In this document: piece after piece, positions 1 through 7,535 of the stretch
How positions within the stretch are numbered: position 1 is the stretch's first letter
How the letters are laid out: each line of letters begins with the position of its first letter
From: a virus
Direction: 5' to 3' (one strand)
Length of the DNA: 63,641 nt
Virus record (IMG/VR): IMGVR_UViG_3300036830_000465
Location: 1-63,641 of that record
Translations under genes and position numbers: made by a program
Notes under the pieces: generated by a model
Told to the model about the DNA's origin: nothing
The model's database searches: none
Seen by the model: only the letters and a program-made list of their open reading frames with translations

Positions 1-7
1 TGTCATT
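1..7. repeat. Terminal 7-bp direct overlap (circular join)
   Basis: The window begins with TGTCATT and ends (63635-63641) with the same seven bases. If the two ends are merged, the stop codon of the gene at 21-779 is followed by CGGAG, nine bases, and then the ATG of the gene whose start is at 63640, which is a textbook Shine-Dalgarno spacing. Without merging, the distance is too long. The overlap is short enough to occur by chance, but spacing and gene order make a circular or circularly permuted molecule the best reading. Confidence 0.6.
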
Positions 8-20
8 ACTGGGTTCTCCG

Positions 21-779
21 TTATTTCTCGATTGATTTGACGGCGCGCTGCGCTTTCCATCCTGAGTCTCGCAGGTCGGTCCATTCCTTGATCAGCGTCC
101 GCATTCCTTCAACGTTACCATCCATCGACATGTAACGCTTCCCAAGCTGGACGTTTCGGTCGTGATTCGGATTGCCCTCTTCGGTTTCGTGCGAGCGCGG
201 ATGAAACAGGTGGTACACATTCCCATGGACGCGCTCGTTCGCGCCGCGCAATGTTTGCGGGGCTATTCTAAGGGCCCAATCATCTACGCCCCAGTAGTAC
301 AGGCGCTCGTCCAGCCACCCGATCTCATCGAATAGGTCTCGCCGGAACGCCTGGCAATTTGAAAATGTCGGGCCATAGGAACCATACGGAGGTTCGAGTA
401 AGTCGTCGGCCGGTTTCTCCGGAAGCCGCAGCGTGCCAGCCAGCAGCGCATCGGTTGCCGCGCCGTTTAAGGCATAGCGCCAGTCGTGACAATAGACCAT
501 TCTGCCCGTGTCTGCCGCGATCTGGAGGCCTTGCCGGACCTGCAGCACGCCTTGCATGATCACGTCAGAATCGATGATCAGGCAGAGTTCCCAGTTGCCA
601 GCATCGCGCGCCGCGTCATTGACCGCTTCGGCACGGGAGAATCCCCCGATGTTGTGGTGACCTTCGAAAATCTCGAGGTCTGGAAAGTAGTGTTCCCACC
701 AATCGCGGCAGAATCCCCAGAGGCGATCACGGCGGCCGCTGTCTTTGCGGCGGGGAACGAGGATGACGGTTTTCATCAT
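21..779 (-). CDS. GT-A family glycosyltransferase
   Basis: A 252-residue soluble protein with a family-2-like nucleotide-sugar transferase fold. A DxD-type metal/nucleotide-sugar motif is visible as IIDSDV near residue 70. An F/WxxxDDWALR-type segment near residue 165 resembles the ED-containing acceptor loop of GT-A enzymes. There is no signal peptide or membrane segment, so it should act in the cytoplasm. It belongs to the large minus-strand glycosyltransferase cluster, and across the circular join it is followed by the genes at 63401 and 62571. The sugar and acceptor cannot be told from sequence; a virion protein or a host surface glycan is possible. Confidence 0.75.
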   Translation of the reverse strand: MMKTVILVPRRKDSGRRDRLWGFCRDWWEHYFPDLEIFEGHHNIGGFSRAEAVNDAARDAGNWELCLIIDSDVIMQGVLQVRQGLQIAADTGRMVYCHDWRYALNGAATDALLAGTLRLPEKPADDLLEPPYGSYGPTFSNCQAFRRDLFDEIGWLDERLYYWGVDDWALRIAPQTLRGANERVHGNVYHLFHPRSHETEEGNPNHDRNVQLGKRYMSMDGNVEGMRTLIKEWTDLRDSGWKAQRAVKSIEK

Positions 780-949
780 CGGATTGTCATGGGCGGCGCC
801 GGAGGCGGCGCTGGCTTCAGATATAGCGGTGGGGCCGGTATCCGGTCGTTGCCAAACCTCGGCGGTGGAGGAGGATTTGGAGCTTTAACCGGCGGCCATG
901 ATTTTCGATTTCGAATTCCGGGACAGTATGAGCAGTAGAACAGGCGCAT
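776..949 (-). CDS. Proline-rich micro-protein
   Basis: A 57-residue frame fills the gap between the methyltransferase-glycosyltransferase gene and the next glycosyltransferase, and its stop overlaps that gene's ATG (ATGA-type). The C-terminal half is a PPPPP/APPP run. The putative GAAGG Shine-Dalgarno directly abuts the ATG, which is poor spacing. The tight packing supports a real gene. The biased composition could equally be a leftover of low-complexity DNA. No function is recognised. Confidence 0.3.
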   Translation of the reverse strand: MRLFYCSYCPGIRNRKSWPPVKAPNPPPPPRFGNDRIPAPPLYLKPAPPPAPPMTIR

Positions 950-986
950 CCTTCGATGGAAAATCAAATGAATGATTCTGGGCAGG

Positions 987-2288
987 CTAATATCCACTTC
1001 CAGTCCTTTCGATTCCGATATGTGTAACCCGAGGCCCGTCGCTTCGCTTCCCCAGAAACGCACACCGGTAGCCCTGATCCCACAACCGCGGCCCAAACTT
1101 CCCCTCTGATCCCGGAGCTTCCGGCCAGCCCATTCTCGCGATGCGGATGGGATACATACTGGGATTCGTCGAAAAGAACGCCCGGTGCGTCAGGTAATCT
1201 ACCCCGCCCCAGGACTCGTCCTTATAAAGGTCGGGCCACTGCGCAATGAACCCACCATCCGCTGGCTCCGCGCCCCACGGCTGGCGGCGCAAGCACACCT
1301 GCGCAAGGTCCGGATGGCTCTCCAGCAGGTTAAACGTTTCGTTCAAGTCCCACGGCTGATTGAGCAGAAAATCGTCTTCGCAGTGAACGATATATTCCGC
1401 GTGCGGCGGAATCAGCGCCCAGCCCTTTTGAATCGCGCCGGCGAAACCCAGGCGCCCCTGACTGTGGAAGATCGTAAACTCCGGAAACGCCGCGTCCAGC
1501 CATGCGGCATACTCCGGGCTCTGCGAGTCGTCGACCATGACATGGGAATTGCAGCGGGCCCGCACGCTGGCAAAGGAAGCCATCGTCCGCTCCATGCACT
1601 GCCGCCGCCCATCGGTAAGAACCAGCATGGCAATGTGACGGTCTTTGGCCCGGAAGATATCCGGGTGCACACGATCAGCGACGAACTGACGCTCGAACTG
1701 TGGCGGCAGCGTAATATCCGCCGTGATGTCTTCACGAATGTAGAGCATCCAGTTCTGGCGGTACCAGGGCGGAATCGCGGCCACATCCCAGAACTTGGAT
1801 TGAATAAACGGATGCGCCCAGAATTTCCGCTGATAGAAACGCTCGGCCCACCAGGACTGCCATTTTTCCGTCTGATGCCCTTCGCCGCCCTGGCCGGGGA
1901 TCGCCGCGGAGAACAAGACCATCGGCGCCATGTTGCACAGGTCGGCAACCAGCCGCTCTGCAGCGGCCGCGCTCAGGTGCTCAGCCACTTCCAGGCAGAT
2001 CGCCAACTCGCGCATTTTCCCGGCGATGTAACGGGACGATTCGAAGTTGTGGCGCCTGTACTCACCGACCGCGATCTCCATGCGCCGGTCCGCCCATTCG
2101 TGCCCGTCCACACCGTACACTTCGGCGGCGCCGCAGCGTTTGGCTTCGGCGAGAAAGTGACCCTCGCCACAGCCAATATCGATAATGGATTGCGGGTTGA
2201 ATAGGTCCATCAGCCAGGGAATCACCTGCGCTGCCGCAGCCTGACAGCCCGGACGAATGCTGTTGTAGAAGGCCTGATCGTAGCTCAC
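987..2288 (-). CDS. Methyltransferase-glycosyltransferase fusion
   Basis: 433 residues with two catalytic modules. Residues about 30-170 form a class I SAM-dependent methyltransferase with the glycine-rich motif I IIDIGCGEG and an acidic motif II (VDGHEW). Residues about 215-430 look like a GT-A glycosyltransferase: IAMLVLTDGR opens the fold, DDSQS follows, and HCEDDF is the metal-binding acidic motif. Its start overlaps the stop of the methyltransferase gene at 2285 by four bases (ATGA), so the two are translationally coupled. A sugar-transferring enzyme with a built-in methyltransferase suggests that O-methylated sugars are made or capped. Substrates are unknown. Confidence 0.75.
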   Translation of the reverse strand: MSYDQAFYNSIRPGCQAAAAQVIPWLMDLFNPQSIIDIGCGEGHFLAEAKRCGAAEVYGVDGHEWADRRMEIAVGEYRRHNFESSRYIAGKMRELAICLEVAEHLSAAAAERLVADLCNMAPMVLFSAAIPGQGGEGHQTEKWQSWWAERFYQRKFWAHPFIQSKFWDVAAIPPWYRQNWMLYIREDITADITLPPQFERQFVADRVHPDIFRAKDRHIAMLVLTDGRRQCMERTMASFASVRARCNSHVMVDDSQSPEYAAWLDAAFPEFTIFHSQGRLGFAGAIQKGWALIPPHAEYIVHCEDDFLLNQPWDLNETFNLLESHPDLAQVCLRRQPWGAEPADGGFIAQWPDLYKDESWGGVDYLTHRAFFSTNPSMYPIRIARMGWPEAPGSEGKFGPRLWDQGYRCAFLGKRSDGPRVTHIGIERTGSGY

Positions 2289-2827
2289 CGCGTGACCTTC
2301 AGGACAATTTCAATGCCGTGCTCGATTTCCCCGGCGCCGTGGCGGATGACTTCTTTGGTGAACGCGCATCCGGCGGCGCGAATGATATCGGTGAATTCAG
2401 TCTCGTTGAACGACAGGTCGGGTACCTCCGCGTGATTGAAGTGAATCCGGATGTCCCGGGTCGGACCATCATGCAACGGAGTGAATAAAACGATGAATAA
2501 TTTATTGCGGAACGAGGCCAGCGCGTTCTGGAGGATGGCCTTCCATTCGTAGTTATGCTCAAAAACATGGCGGATAAAAAGTGCCGGCACATCCGATCGG
2601 TAGGTTTCCAGATCGACAATCGCATCGACGTTCGGGCTTTTCGATCCATCGATGCCACGGTACTGGATTCCGCGTGGCAGCAGCCCCTTAAACCATCCAG
2701 GTCCGCAACCCCACTCCTCGATGAACGTTTGGTCCGCCAGCCAGACCGCGCCCATGTGATAGGTGGTGGTCACGCCATACGGGAAAACGGTTTCATGGTA
2801 TTTGTCCCACTTGCCCACATTGCTCAA
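2285..2827 (-). CDS. SAM-dependent methyltransferase
   Basis: About 180 residues. The degenerate motif I reads EEWGCGPGW and is followed by IDGSKS (motif II) and DVPALFIRHVFEHN, a typical motif IV/post-I arrangement. The frame is open up to 2986, but no ATG exists in that part. A TTG at 2827 overlaps the upstream TGA stop (TTGA) and has AGGA five bases before it, so it is the preferred start; a GTG at 2818 is the alternative. It lies between glycosyltransferase genes and probably modifies a sugar or its carrier. Confidence 0.65.
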   Translation of the reverse strand: MSNVGKWDKYHETVFPYGVTTTYHMGAVWLADQTFIEEWGCGPGWFKGLLPRGIQYRGIDGSKSPNVDAIVDLETYRSDVPALFIRHVFEHNYEWKAILQNALASFRNKLFIVLFTPLHDGPTRDIRIHFNHAEVPDLSFNETEFTDIIRAAGCAFTKEVIRHGAGEIEHGIEIVLKVTR

Positions 2828-3453
2828 ATCAATCCTGCTTTCTGCGCGAGCGGCGTGTAGCGATCGCGAATTTGACCACAGATCTCCTGATATTGGCGAT
2901 GTTCCAGCTGGTTTCTCGATTGGGGGCGCCAGTTCTGGCGGTAGATCGAGCGCGGCGCAAAGCCGATCGAGGCGCCGGCTGTCCACGATTTCAAATAGAA
3001 AGCCCAGTCCTCGCAGATTCTCCAGTCGTCAAAGCCGCCCAGCCTCAGGAACAACTCTCGCCGGATGAACGCGCCGACGACAATGTAGTTGCCGGTCAGG
3101 AGTGGCCGCGGTTCGATCTCGAATGGTTCCGGCATCGGCGTTTCGTTTGGGCCTTCCGAGAGCACGCGCACCCGGGGCCGCCGAATGTCTCCGGTAGCCT
3201 CCAGCATCCCCTCGATATATTCCGGCTCCAGCTCGTCATCGCCGTCCAGGAAGCATAGCCAGTCGCATTCGGTCATGGCGGCTGCCGCGTTACGGGATTC
3301 CTGAAGCGTGCCGCGGTGAATGCGCAGTATTTCGTCGGGCTGGTGAGTCTGGGTTTGCAGCGAACCCACAGCGCGCCGGGCAAACTCATTCCATATGGAA
3401 CGGTCGCCGAATGTACAGATGAGCACGGCGGTGGTCTCAGAAGCAGATGCCAT
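2824..3453 (-). CDS. GT2 family glycosyltransferase
   Basis: 209 residues from the ATG at 3453 (MASASETTAVLICTFG). The N-terminal strand TAVLICTFGDRS, the basic RGTLQESRNAA segment and FLDGDDE (the DxD metal site) are characteristic of inverting GT-A family 2 enzymes. ICEDWAFYLK matches the conserved ED acceptor-side motif. An in-frame start at 3507 exists, but it would overlap the upstream gene by 71 bases. The gene overlaps both neighbours, as expected in a translationally coupled glycosylation operon. Confidence 0.8.
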   Translation of the reverse strand: MASASETTAVLICTFGDRSIWNEFARRAVGSLQTQTHQPDEILRIHRGTLQESRNAAAAMTECDWLCFLDGDDELEPEYIEGMLEATGDIRRPRVRVLSEGPNETPMPEPFEIEPRPLLTGNYIVVGAFIRRELFLRLGGFDDWRICEDWAFYLKSWTAGASIGFAPRSIYRQNWRPQSRNQLEHRQYQEICGQIRDRYTPLAQKAGLI

Positions 3454-4024
3454 ACTTTTCTTTGTAAAGCGCCCAGCCGCGATTAAGCCAATAGGTCTTG
3501 TAAACAATCACCTCGACCGTGTCGTCTTCCGGGCTCTGATGCGTGATTGGCAGGGAGACCGGCGTCACGTCGAAGCCAGCATTTTCTGTTCGTAACTCGA
3601 AGTCGGTTTCCTCGAAGCTCCAGTGGAACCGGCAATCGAACATGTCCAGGCGCTCGAACCATTCCCGCCGGACGAACATCGCGGCCCCACAGACCCAGTT
3701 CTTCAGGCCCCACAGCTCAATAATTTCGCGGTTTTTCCCAAAGCTTTCGCCGCACACCATCGTCTTCGGCAGTCCGGCAAAGCACCGCTCCACCGCCTCC
3801 AGCGATCCGCTGACGACGGCATCCGGGTTGATGAATCCGAGAATGTCGGCGCGGGCTTGCAGCGCGCCCAGGTTGCAGGCCTTGGCGAAACCACGATTGT
3901 CGATGCGGTTGTCGATGACGATGAAATTGCCAATGCAGGGATCCGCCGCGAGAATCGGACGCAGCGCTTCGGCCTGGTCGTGGGTTTTTTCGTTATAGAC
4001 CACCGTCACCACGTCAATGCTCAT
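3437..4024 (-). CDS. GT2 glycosyltransferase, rhamnosyltransferase-like
   Basis: 195 residues beginning MSIDVVTVVYNE, the classic first strand of family 2 transferases. NRGFAKACNLG and FINPDAVV (donor and metal site) follow, then CGAAMFVRREWFERLDMFD and WSFEETDFELR, the combination seen in rhamnosyltransferase-type GT2 proteins. It has no membrane anchor. It is shorter than full-length family members and ends just after the catalytic domain. Start and stop overlap both neighbours by four and 17 bases. Confidence 0.8.
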   Translation of the reverse strand: MSIDVVTVVYNEKTHDQAEALRPILAADPCIGNFIVIDNRIDNRGFAKACNLGALQARADILGFINPDAVVSGSLEAVERCFAGLPKTMVCGESFGKNREIIELWGLKNWVCGAAMFVRREWFERLDMFDCRFHWSFEETDFELRTENAGFDVTPVSLPITHQSPEDDTVEVIVYKTYWLNRGWALYKEKYGICF

Positions 4025-4368
4025 ACCGCTTTGACCACAACCCAGATGTCCGGCGCCGACGTCGAGGGGTAGGGATGCGTGCCGTCTCCATCGGCGACAA
4101 ACCAGCGCGCACGATACGGGGAAAGATCGGCTGAGAGATCGTCGGCGTCGCGATTGAATCGCGCCTTACTGAGCGCCTCGTCTTCCCAGACGACCTTGCC
4201 GCTGGTCACGACGGCCACACCGTCGCAGCCGCACAATTCCAGGGAAATGGTTTTCCCGGTGGCGTCAAACGGCGCCGGATCGTCAAAGGAATCAAACGCG
4301 CGGTTTTTCAACTGAACGATGACGGGCTCGTCAATGCTTTCGATAATGGAATCCAGCGTCAGGCTCAT
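4021..4368 (-). CDS. Ig-like/BppU-type small structural protein
   Basis: 115 residues. The pattern of an N-terminal linear-term strand, KVVWEDEALSKARFN, ADDL and Y-x-ARWFVADGDG resembles the small immunoglobulin-like baseplate domain (BppU N-terminal type) that many siphophages encode beside appendage genes. The match is by pattern memory only. The stop overlaps the start of the downstream glycosyltransferase and the ATG abuts the upstream TGA. Confidence 0.4.
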   Translation of the reverse strand: MSLTLDSIIESIDEPVIVQLKNRAFDSFDDPAPFDATGKTISLELCGCDGVAVVTSGKVVWEDEALSKARFNRDADDLSADLSPYRARWFVADGDGTHPYPSTSAPDIWVVVKAV

Positions 4369-4629
4369 TCACTCCACCTTTCCAACGGTTCGGACAAGCG
4401 CCGCGGGAATACTCGAGCGCTCGATTGCTGCGTTGTGGCCCGACCGGACCATGGCCGCCGGCATGGCGCTCCCGAGATCGCGGGCATCGACGGTCGAGCG
4501 GTAAACCATATCCGGCAGGAAGTAGGACGTGAGGCGCGCGGCCACATGGGTAATGTTGTCGCCGAGATCTTCGACGACGGCCGGCGTCTGCCCCAAAGAG
4601 AATCGCCCGATCGGTGCTCCTCCAAACAT
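4369..4629 (-). CDS. Hypothetical protein
   Basis: 86 residues starting MFGGAPIGRFSLG. A longer frame is open to 4788, but that part overlaps the well-supported gene at 4637-5320, so the ATG at 4629 is chosen. Soluble, mixed composition, no known motif. The stop TGA directly abuts the ATG of the next gene (TGAATG on the coding strand). Its place among appendage and sugar-transfer genes suggests an accessory tail protein, but nothing in the sequence proves it. Confidence 0.5.
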   Translation of the reverse strand: MFGGAPIGRFSLGQTPAVVEDLGDNITHVAARLTSYFLPDMVYRSTVDARDLGSAMPAAMVRSGHNAAIERSSIPAALVRTVGKVE

Positions 4630-4636
4630 CGCTCCC

Positions 4637-5320
4637 TCAATCCAGATAGCTTCGCCATTCGGCGTCGTAAGTCTGCGGCGGCCCAATGCCGGGCAGGCCT
4701 TCAGTGAAATGCACCAGCGCGGGATCGATGTCCGGATTCGAATGGCCGGACAGCCAGTTCCAGGCTTCCGGCAGAAATCCGATTTCATGGTCCGGCAGCC
4801 AGCAAAACCGGTGCAGATCCCGGCCGGGTAACAAATTCAGCAAGTCGAGTGTCAGCCGCTGATGTGACGGGTGAGACAGATTCCAGAGCAGGACGCTGCT
4901 CCAGTTTTTGCGCGGATACGCGGTCTGAACATGGACGCCTTTCTTCACTGCCGCCGCCGGCTCGTAATGATGGGGAACCGCCATGACGGCAAACTGATGA
5001 TCCGCCAGCGCGAACAGCTGCTGAATGTCGGCGCGAAACAACACGTCTCCATCCACGAACAGCACCCAGGGGCAATCATCAATCTGCGGGATGAAGAAGC
5101 GCGCAATCGCATGTGCGGTGCTCATCGGCGCCTGAGAGATATCGTCCCAGGCTCGGCCATCACGAACGCTGGTCGCTCTCGTATAAAGCTGGTGCGCCAG
5201 ATGATGCCGGGAGATCCACCGGATATCGACGGGAGCGGTGGCGTGCCGGCGCAGCGATGCCGTCGCCACGCGCACCGCGTCCTGCTCGTCCGGATCCCAG
5301 CCGATGTACACGCGATTCAT
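4637..5320 (-). CDS. Glycosyltransferase, GT8-like
   Basis: 227 residues. The opening MNRVYIGWDPDEQDAVRVA, the segment SRFxIP-like AIARFFIPQI and WVLFVDGDVLF (the DxD site) resemble retaining GT-A enzymes of the family 8 type. HEIGFLPEAWNW and FTEG near the C-terminus match the family's late conserved blocks. There is no signal or membrane segment. It is one of eight glycosyltransferase modules in this phage and lies upstream of the small gene at 4369. Confidence 0.75.
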   Translation of the reverse strand: MNRVYIGWDPDEQDAVRVATASLRRHATAPVDIRWISRHHLAHQLYTRATSVRDGRAWDDISQAPMSTAHAIARFFIPQIDDCPWVLFVDGDVLFRADIQQLFALADHQFAVMAVPHHYEPAAAVKKGVHVQTAYPRKNWSSVLLWNLSHPSHQRLTLDLLNLLPGRDLHRFCWLPDHEIGFLPEAWNWLSGHSNPDIDPALVHFTEGLPGIGPPQTYDAEWRSYLD

Positions 5321-5328
5321 GGCTGAAA

Positions 5329-5583
5329 TCAGGCAGCCTCTCCGGAGCCGGACCCGGCTTTCGAATCTTCGGTATCGACTGAAAATGGGACGCCGGCAAA
5401 CATCTTCTCCTTGAGGCTGCGCACCTCGGTCTTCAGGGCTTCAACCTGCGATTGCAGGACCGCCTTTTCGGCTGCGTCTGCGGTGGCCGTGATGGTCTTT
5501 CGGATCTCGGCGATCTTGACCCGGATTTCATCGACGCGGCGGACATAGAGTTGCTTGTTCTGTTTCTGTGGATTATTAGCCAT
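5329..5583 (-). CDS. Small coiled-coil protein
   Basis: 84 residues, mostly helical. The segment from about residue 15 to 62 shows a heptad pattern rich in E, K, R and A (VDEIRVKIAEIRK, LQSQVEALKTEVRSLKEKM) that ends in a Gly/Ser-rich tail. It probably oligomerises. Eight bases separate it from the downstream glycosyltransferase gene. No family recognised. Confidence 0.55.
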   Translation of the reverse strand: MANNPQKQNKQLYVRRVDEIRVKIAEIRKTITATADAAEKAVLQSQVEALKTEVRSLKEKMFAGVPFSVDTEDSKAGSGSGEAA

Positions 5584-5595
5584 GGCGGATTCTCC

Positions 5596-6927
5596 TTATT
5601 TGCGTTTGGGTTTCGGACCGACGACGACGCGAAGCTCGCTCCCGGCTTCGACAATTTTCCGGATCTGAAAATGGCGTTCGAGTTTGGTTTCCCACCACTC
5701 CCGGCACTTCTGGATCAGATGGGTGTTGCGGCCGTCCGGCAGCGTCTTCTGTGCCGGGCGCATGCTGATGGTGAAGTAGCCGGCCTTGAGGACGCACCGG
5801 CGCAAATCGTCCAACACCAGATCGATGAATTCCGGCTCGATGTGTTCGAGCACGTCCGTACAGACGACGATATCGGCGGGCTTTGGACACTCGGTCTTGC
5901 CGGGAATCGCCGGGTCGTATTCCGCGATTGCCCAGGGGATGTTTTTACCGAGATGCCCCTTACCGCAGCCGTAGTCGAGAATGTTCTTGGTTTTCAGGAG
6001 TTCTGAAAAATGAATTACGATCGCTGCGTGCCGCGCGCCGCCCACGCCATAAGCCAGATTCTCGCGGTGCAACTGCTCGTTCATCGAGCGGTATTCCACC
6101 GACAGCAGTTCGGGTTTCTTCGATGCCATCGCCGGCATCCCGTTCTTATGGGTTTTCCGGACATAGCGTTTGGCCATCGCCTGGACCAGGCCTTCACCGT
6201 GGAACGTGGCGGTCACATCCGGCAGCTGATCCAGTTCGTGCCAGGTCTCTTTCGCGCACTGCAGCATGGCCGTTGTGGTGCGGTAGGACACCCCCTCGTA
6301 GTCGATGACGCTGAAATCCTGCGGCTGGTTCGGATGCGCCGCCGCGTGCTTGCCGAACGGCCCCTCGCAGCCGTCCATTCCAAAGACATGCAAATTGGTG
6401 TAGCCGAGAAAACGGGCGATGGTCATGGCGCGCAAGCCAACATTGGATCCGCCGGTGATTGCCCATTCGCCGCGTGGCTGCAGGCGCAGCAGCTCAAGCT
6501 CGTTGGTGAACACGTGCCAGAGCCGGACGTCAAAGCCTTCCAGGTGATCAAACAGCTTGGGATGACAGGCCGAGGCAATCAGGTATTCCACGCCCGCGTG
6601 CGGCAGTCCCAGTAGCGCCACCTTGTGTTCCCGCGGATCGACCTCGACGTGATGCGTGGGAATGATGCCGCGATCGATCAGGAATTTGTGGCTGCCCGAG
6701 CAGCTGATAATGGTTTTATAGGACCGGATCTCTTCCCAGGTTTCATTGAGGCTCGGCCCGTAGCAGACGATCGCCGCCGGCTGCGATTGCAGCCGGCCTT
6801 CCTGGATCCGCCCGCGCACGCGAGCGGTCGAGAGCCGGACCTGTTCGTCCCGAAGCCAGAGCGGAATGCAGTATTCGACTTTCAGTTGTTCATCGATGTG
6901 AAGCGTCCGGGGCTCCATCACGCCCAT
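5596..6927 (-). CDS. DUF115 (MptE/MAF-like) glycosyltransferase fused to methyltransferase
   Basis: 443 residues. The N-terminal half carries AAIVCYGPSLNETWEEI, the signature opening of DUF115 proteins (6-hydroxymethylpterin pyrophosphokinase-like fold shared with motility accessory factors that glycosylate flagellins). HVEVDPREHK and VFGMDGCEG are further conserved blocks. The C-terminal about 160 residues form a class I methyltransferase with ILDYGCGKG (motif I) and DIVVCTDVLEH (motif IV). The ATG at 6927 or the second ATG at 6918, which overlaps the upstream stop, is the likely start. The DUF115 relationship makes a protein-glycosylation role plausible, perhaps on virion proteins. Confidence 0.65.
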   Translation of the reverse strand: MGVMEPRTLHIDEQLKVEYCIPLWLRDEQVRLSTARVRGRIQEGRLQSQPAAIVCYGPSLNETWEEIRSYKTIISCSGSHKFLIDRGIIPTHHVEVDPREHKVALLGLPHAGVEYLIASACHPKLFDHLEGFDVRLWHVFTNELELLRLQPRGEWAITGGSNVGLRAMTIARFLGYTNLHVFGMDGCEGPFGKHAAAHPNQPQDFSVIDYEGVSYRTTTAMLQCAKETWHELDQLPDVTATFHGEGLVQAMAKRYVRKTHKNGMPAMASKKPELLSVEYRSMNEQLHRENLAYGVGGARHAAIVIHFSELLKTKNILDYGCGKGHLGKNIPWAIAEYDPAIPGKTECPKPADIVVCTDVLEHIEPEFIDLVLDDLRRCVLKAGYFTISMRPAQKTLPDGRNTHLIQKCREWWETKLERHFQIRKIVEAGSELRVVVGPKPKRK

Positions 6928-7535
6928 AAATCGATCCTTCCCACGCCGGTATAGTCGCGAACGATGACGTCGGTGATTTCCACGTCGCCGATTGCGCCCG
7001 GCGGCTGCACCATGAGGCCCACCTGTCCTTTGCCGCTGGCAATATTGGTGTCCGTGGCTTTGGTGATCAGGACGCCATTCTGATAAACGAAAATACTGCT
7101 GCCGATGGCGACGGCTGTATAGATATCGCCGACAGTCATCGTGATCGTCGGTGGGGTATTGATCGCCGTTTCCACGCCGGCGACCAGCGCCCACATCTCG
7201 GCGCGCTGACTGCTGCCACTGGCATTCATGACGAAAAATATTTCGTAGCCGTTGTTGCCGGCCACATCCGCACGCAGGAACAGAATCACCGAAGTCACGC
7301 CAGGGTTTGCCGGATTGAGCGTGGCCAGTCGGCAGCTCACCATCTGATCCGGCGTTGGCGTGAATCCGCCGAAGATTCCGGTGTTGTAGGGGCCCGGGTT
7401 CACCAGAGCTGAGGACCGGACCTTGTTGCCCACCACCTTCAGGGGGACTCCGGTGGTGCCCACGCTCCACTTGCCGCCGCTCGATAGCGGATTCTCGTCG
7501 GCCTGCGGGAAGCTGTCCTTGTAGTACTGGATCAT
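6918..7535 (-). CDS. LamG-like virion appendage protein
   Basis: 205 residues with the strand pattern of a concanavalin/laminin-G lectin sandwich: YYKDSFPQ, GKWSVGT, NGYEIFFVM, GVLITKATDTNIASGKGQVGLMV and the closing DVIVRDY. Such domains recur in phage tail appendages and bind glycans. It starts four bases inside the end of the long fibre gene, so it is likely translated with it and may form the fibre's partner or tip. No signal peptide. Confidence 0.6.
   Translation of the reverse strand: MIQYYKDSFPQADENPLSSGGKWSVGTTGVPLKVVGNKVRSSALVNPGPYNTGIFGGFTPTPDQMVSCRLATLNPANPGVTSVILFLRADVAGNNGYEIFFVMNASGSSQRAEMWALVAGVETAINTPPTITMTVGDIYTAVAIGSSIFVYQNGVLITKATDTNIASGKGQVGLMVQPPGAIGDVEITDVIVRDYTGVGRIDLWA

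Noticed and set aside
1185-2204. Plus-strand ORF of 339 residues opposite the methyltransferase-glycosyltransferase gene
   Set aside because: No domain, no ribosome site; its opposite strand has clear catalytic motifs. Typical GC-rich shadow.
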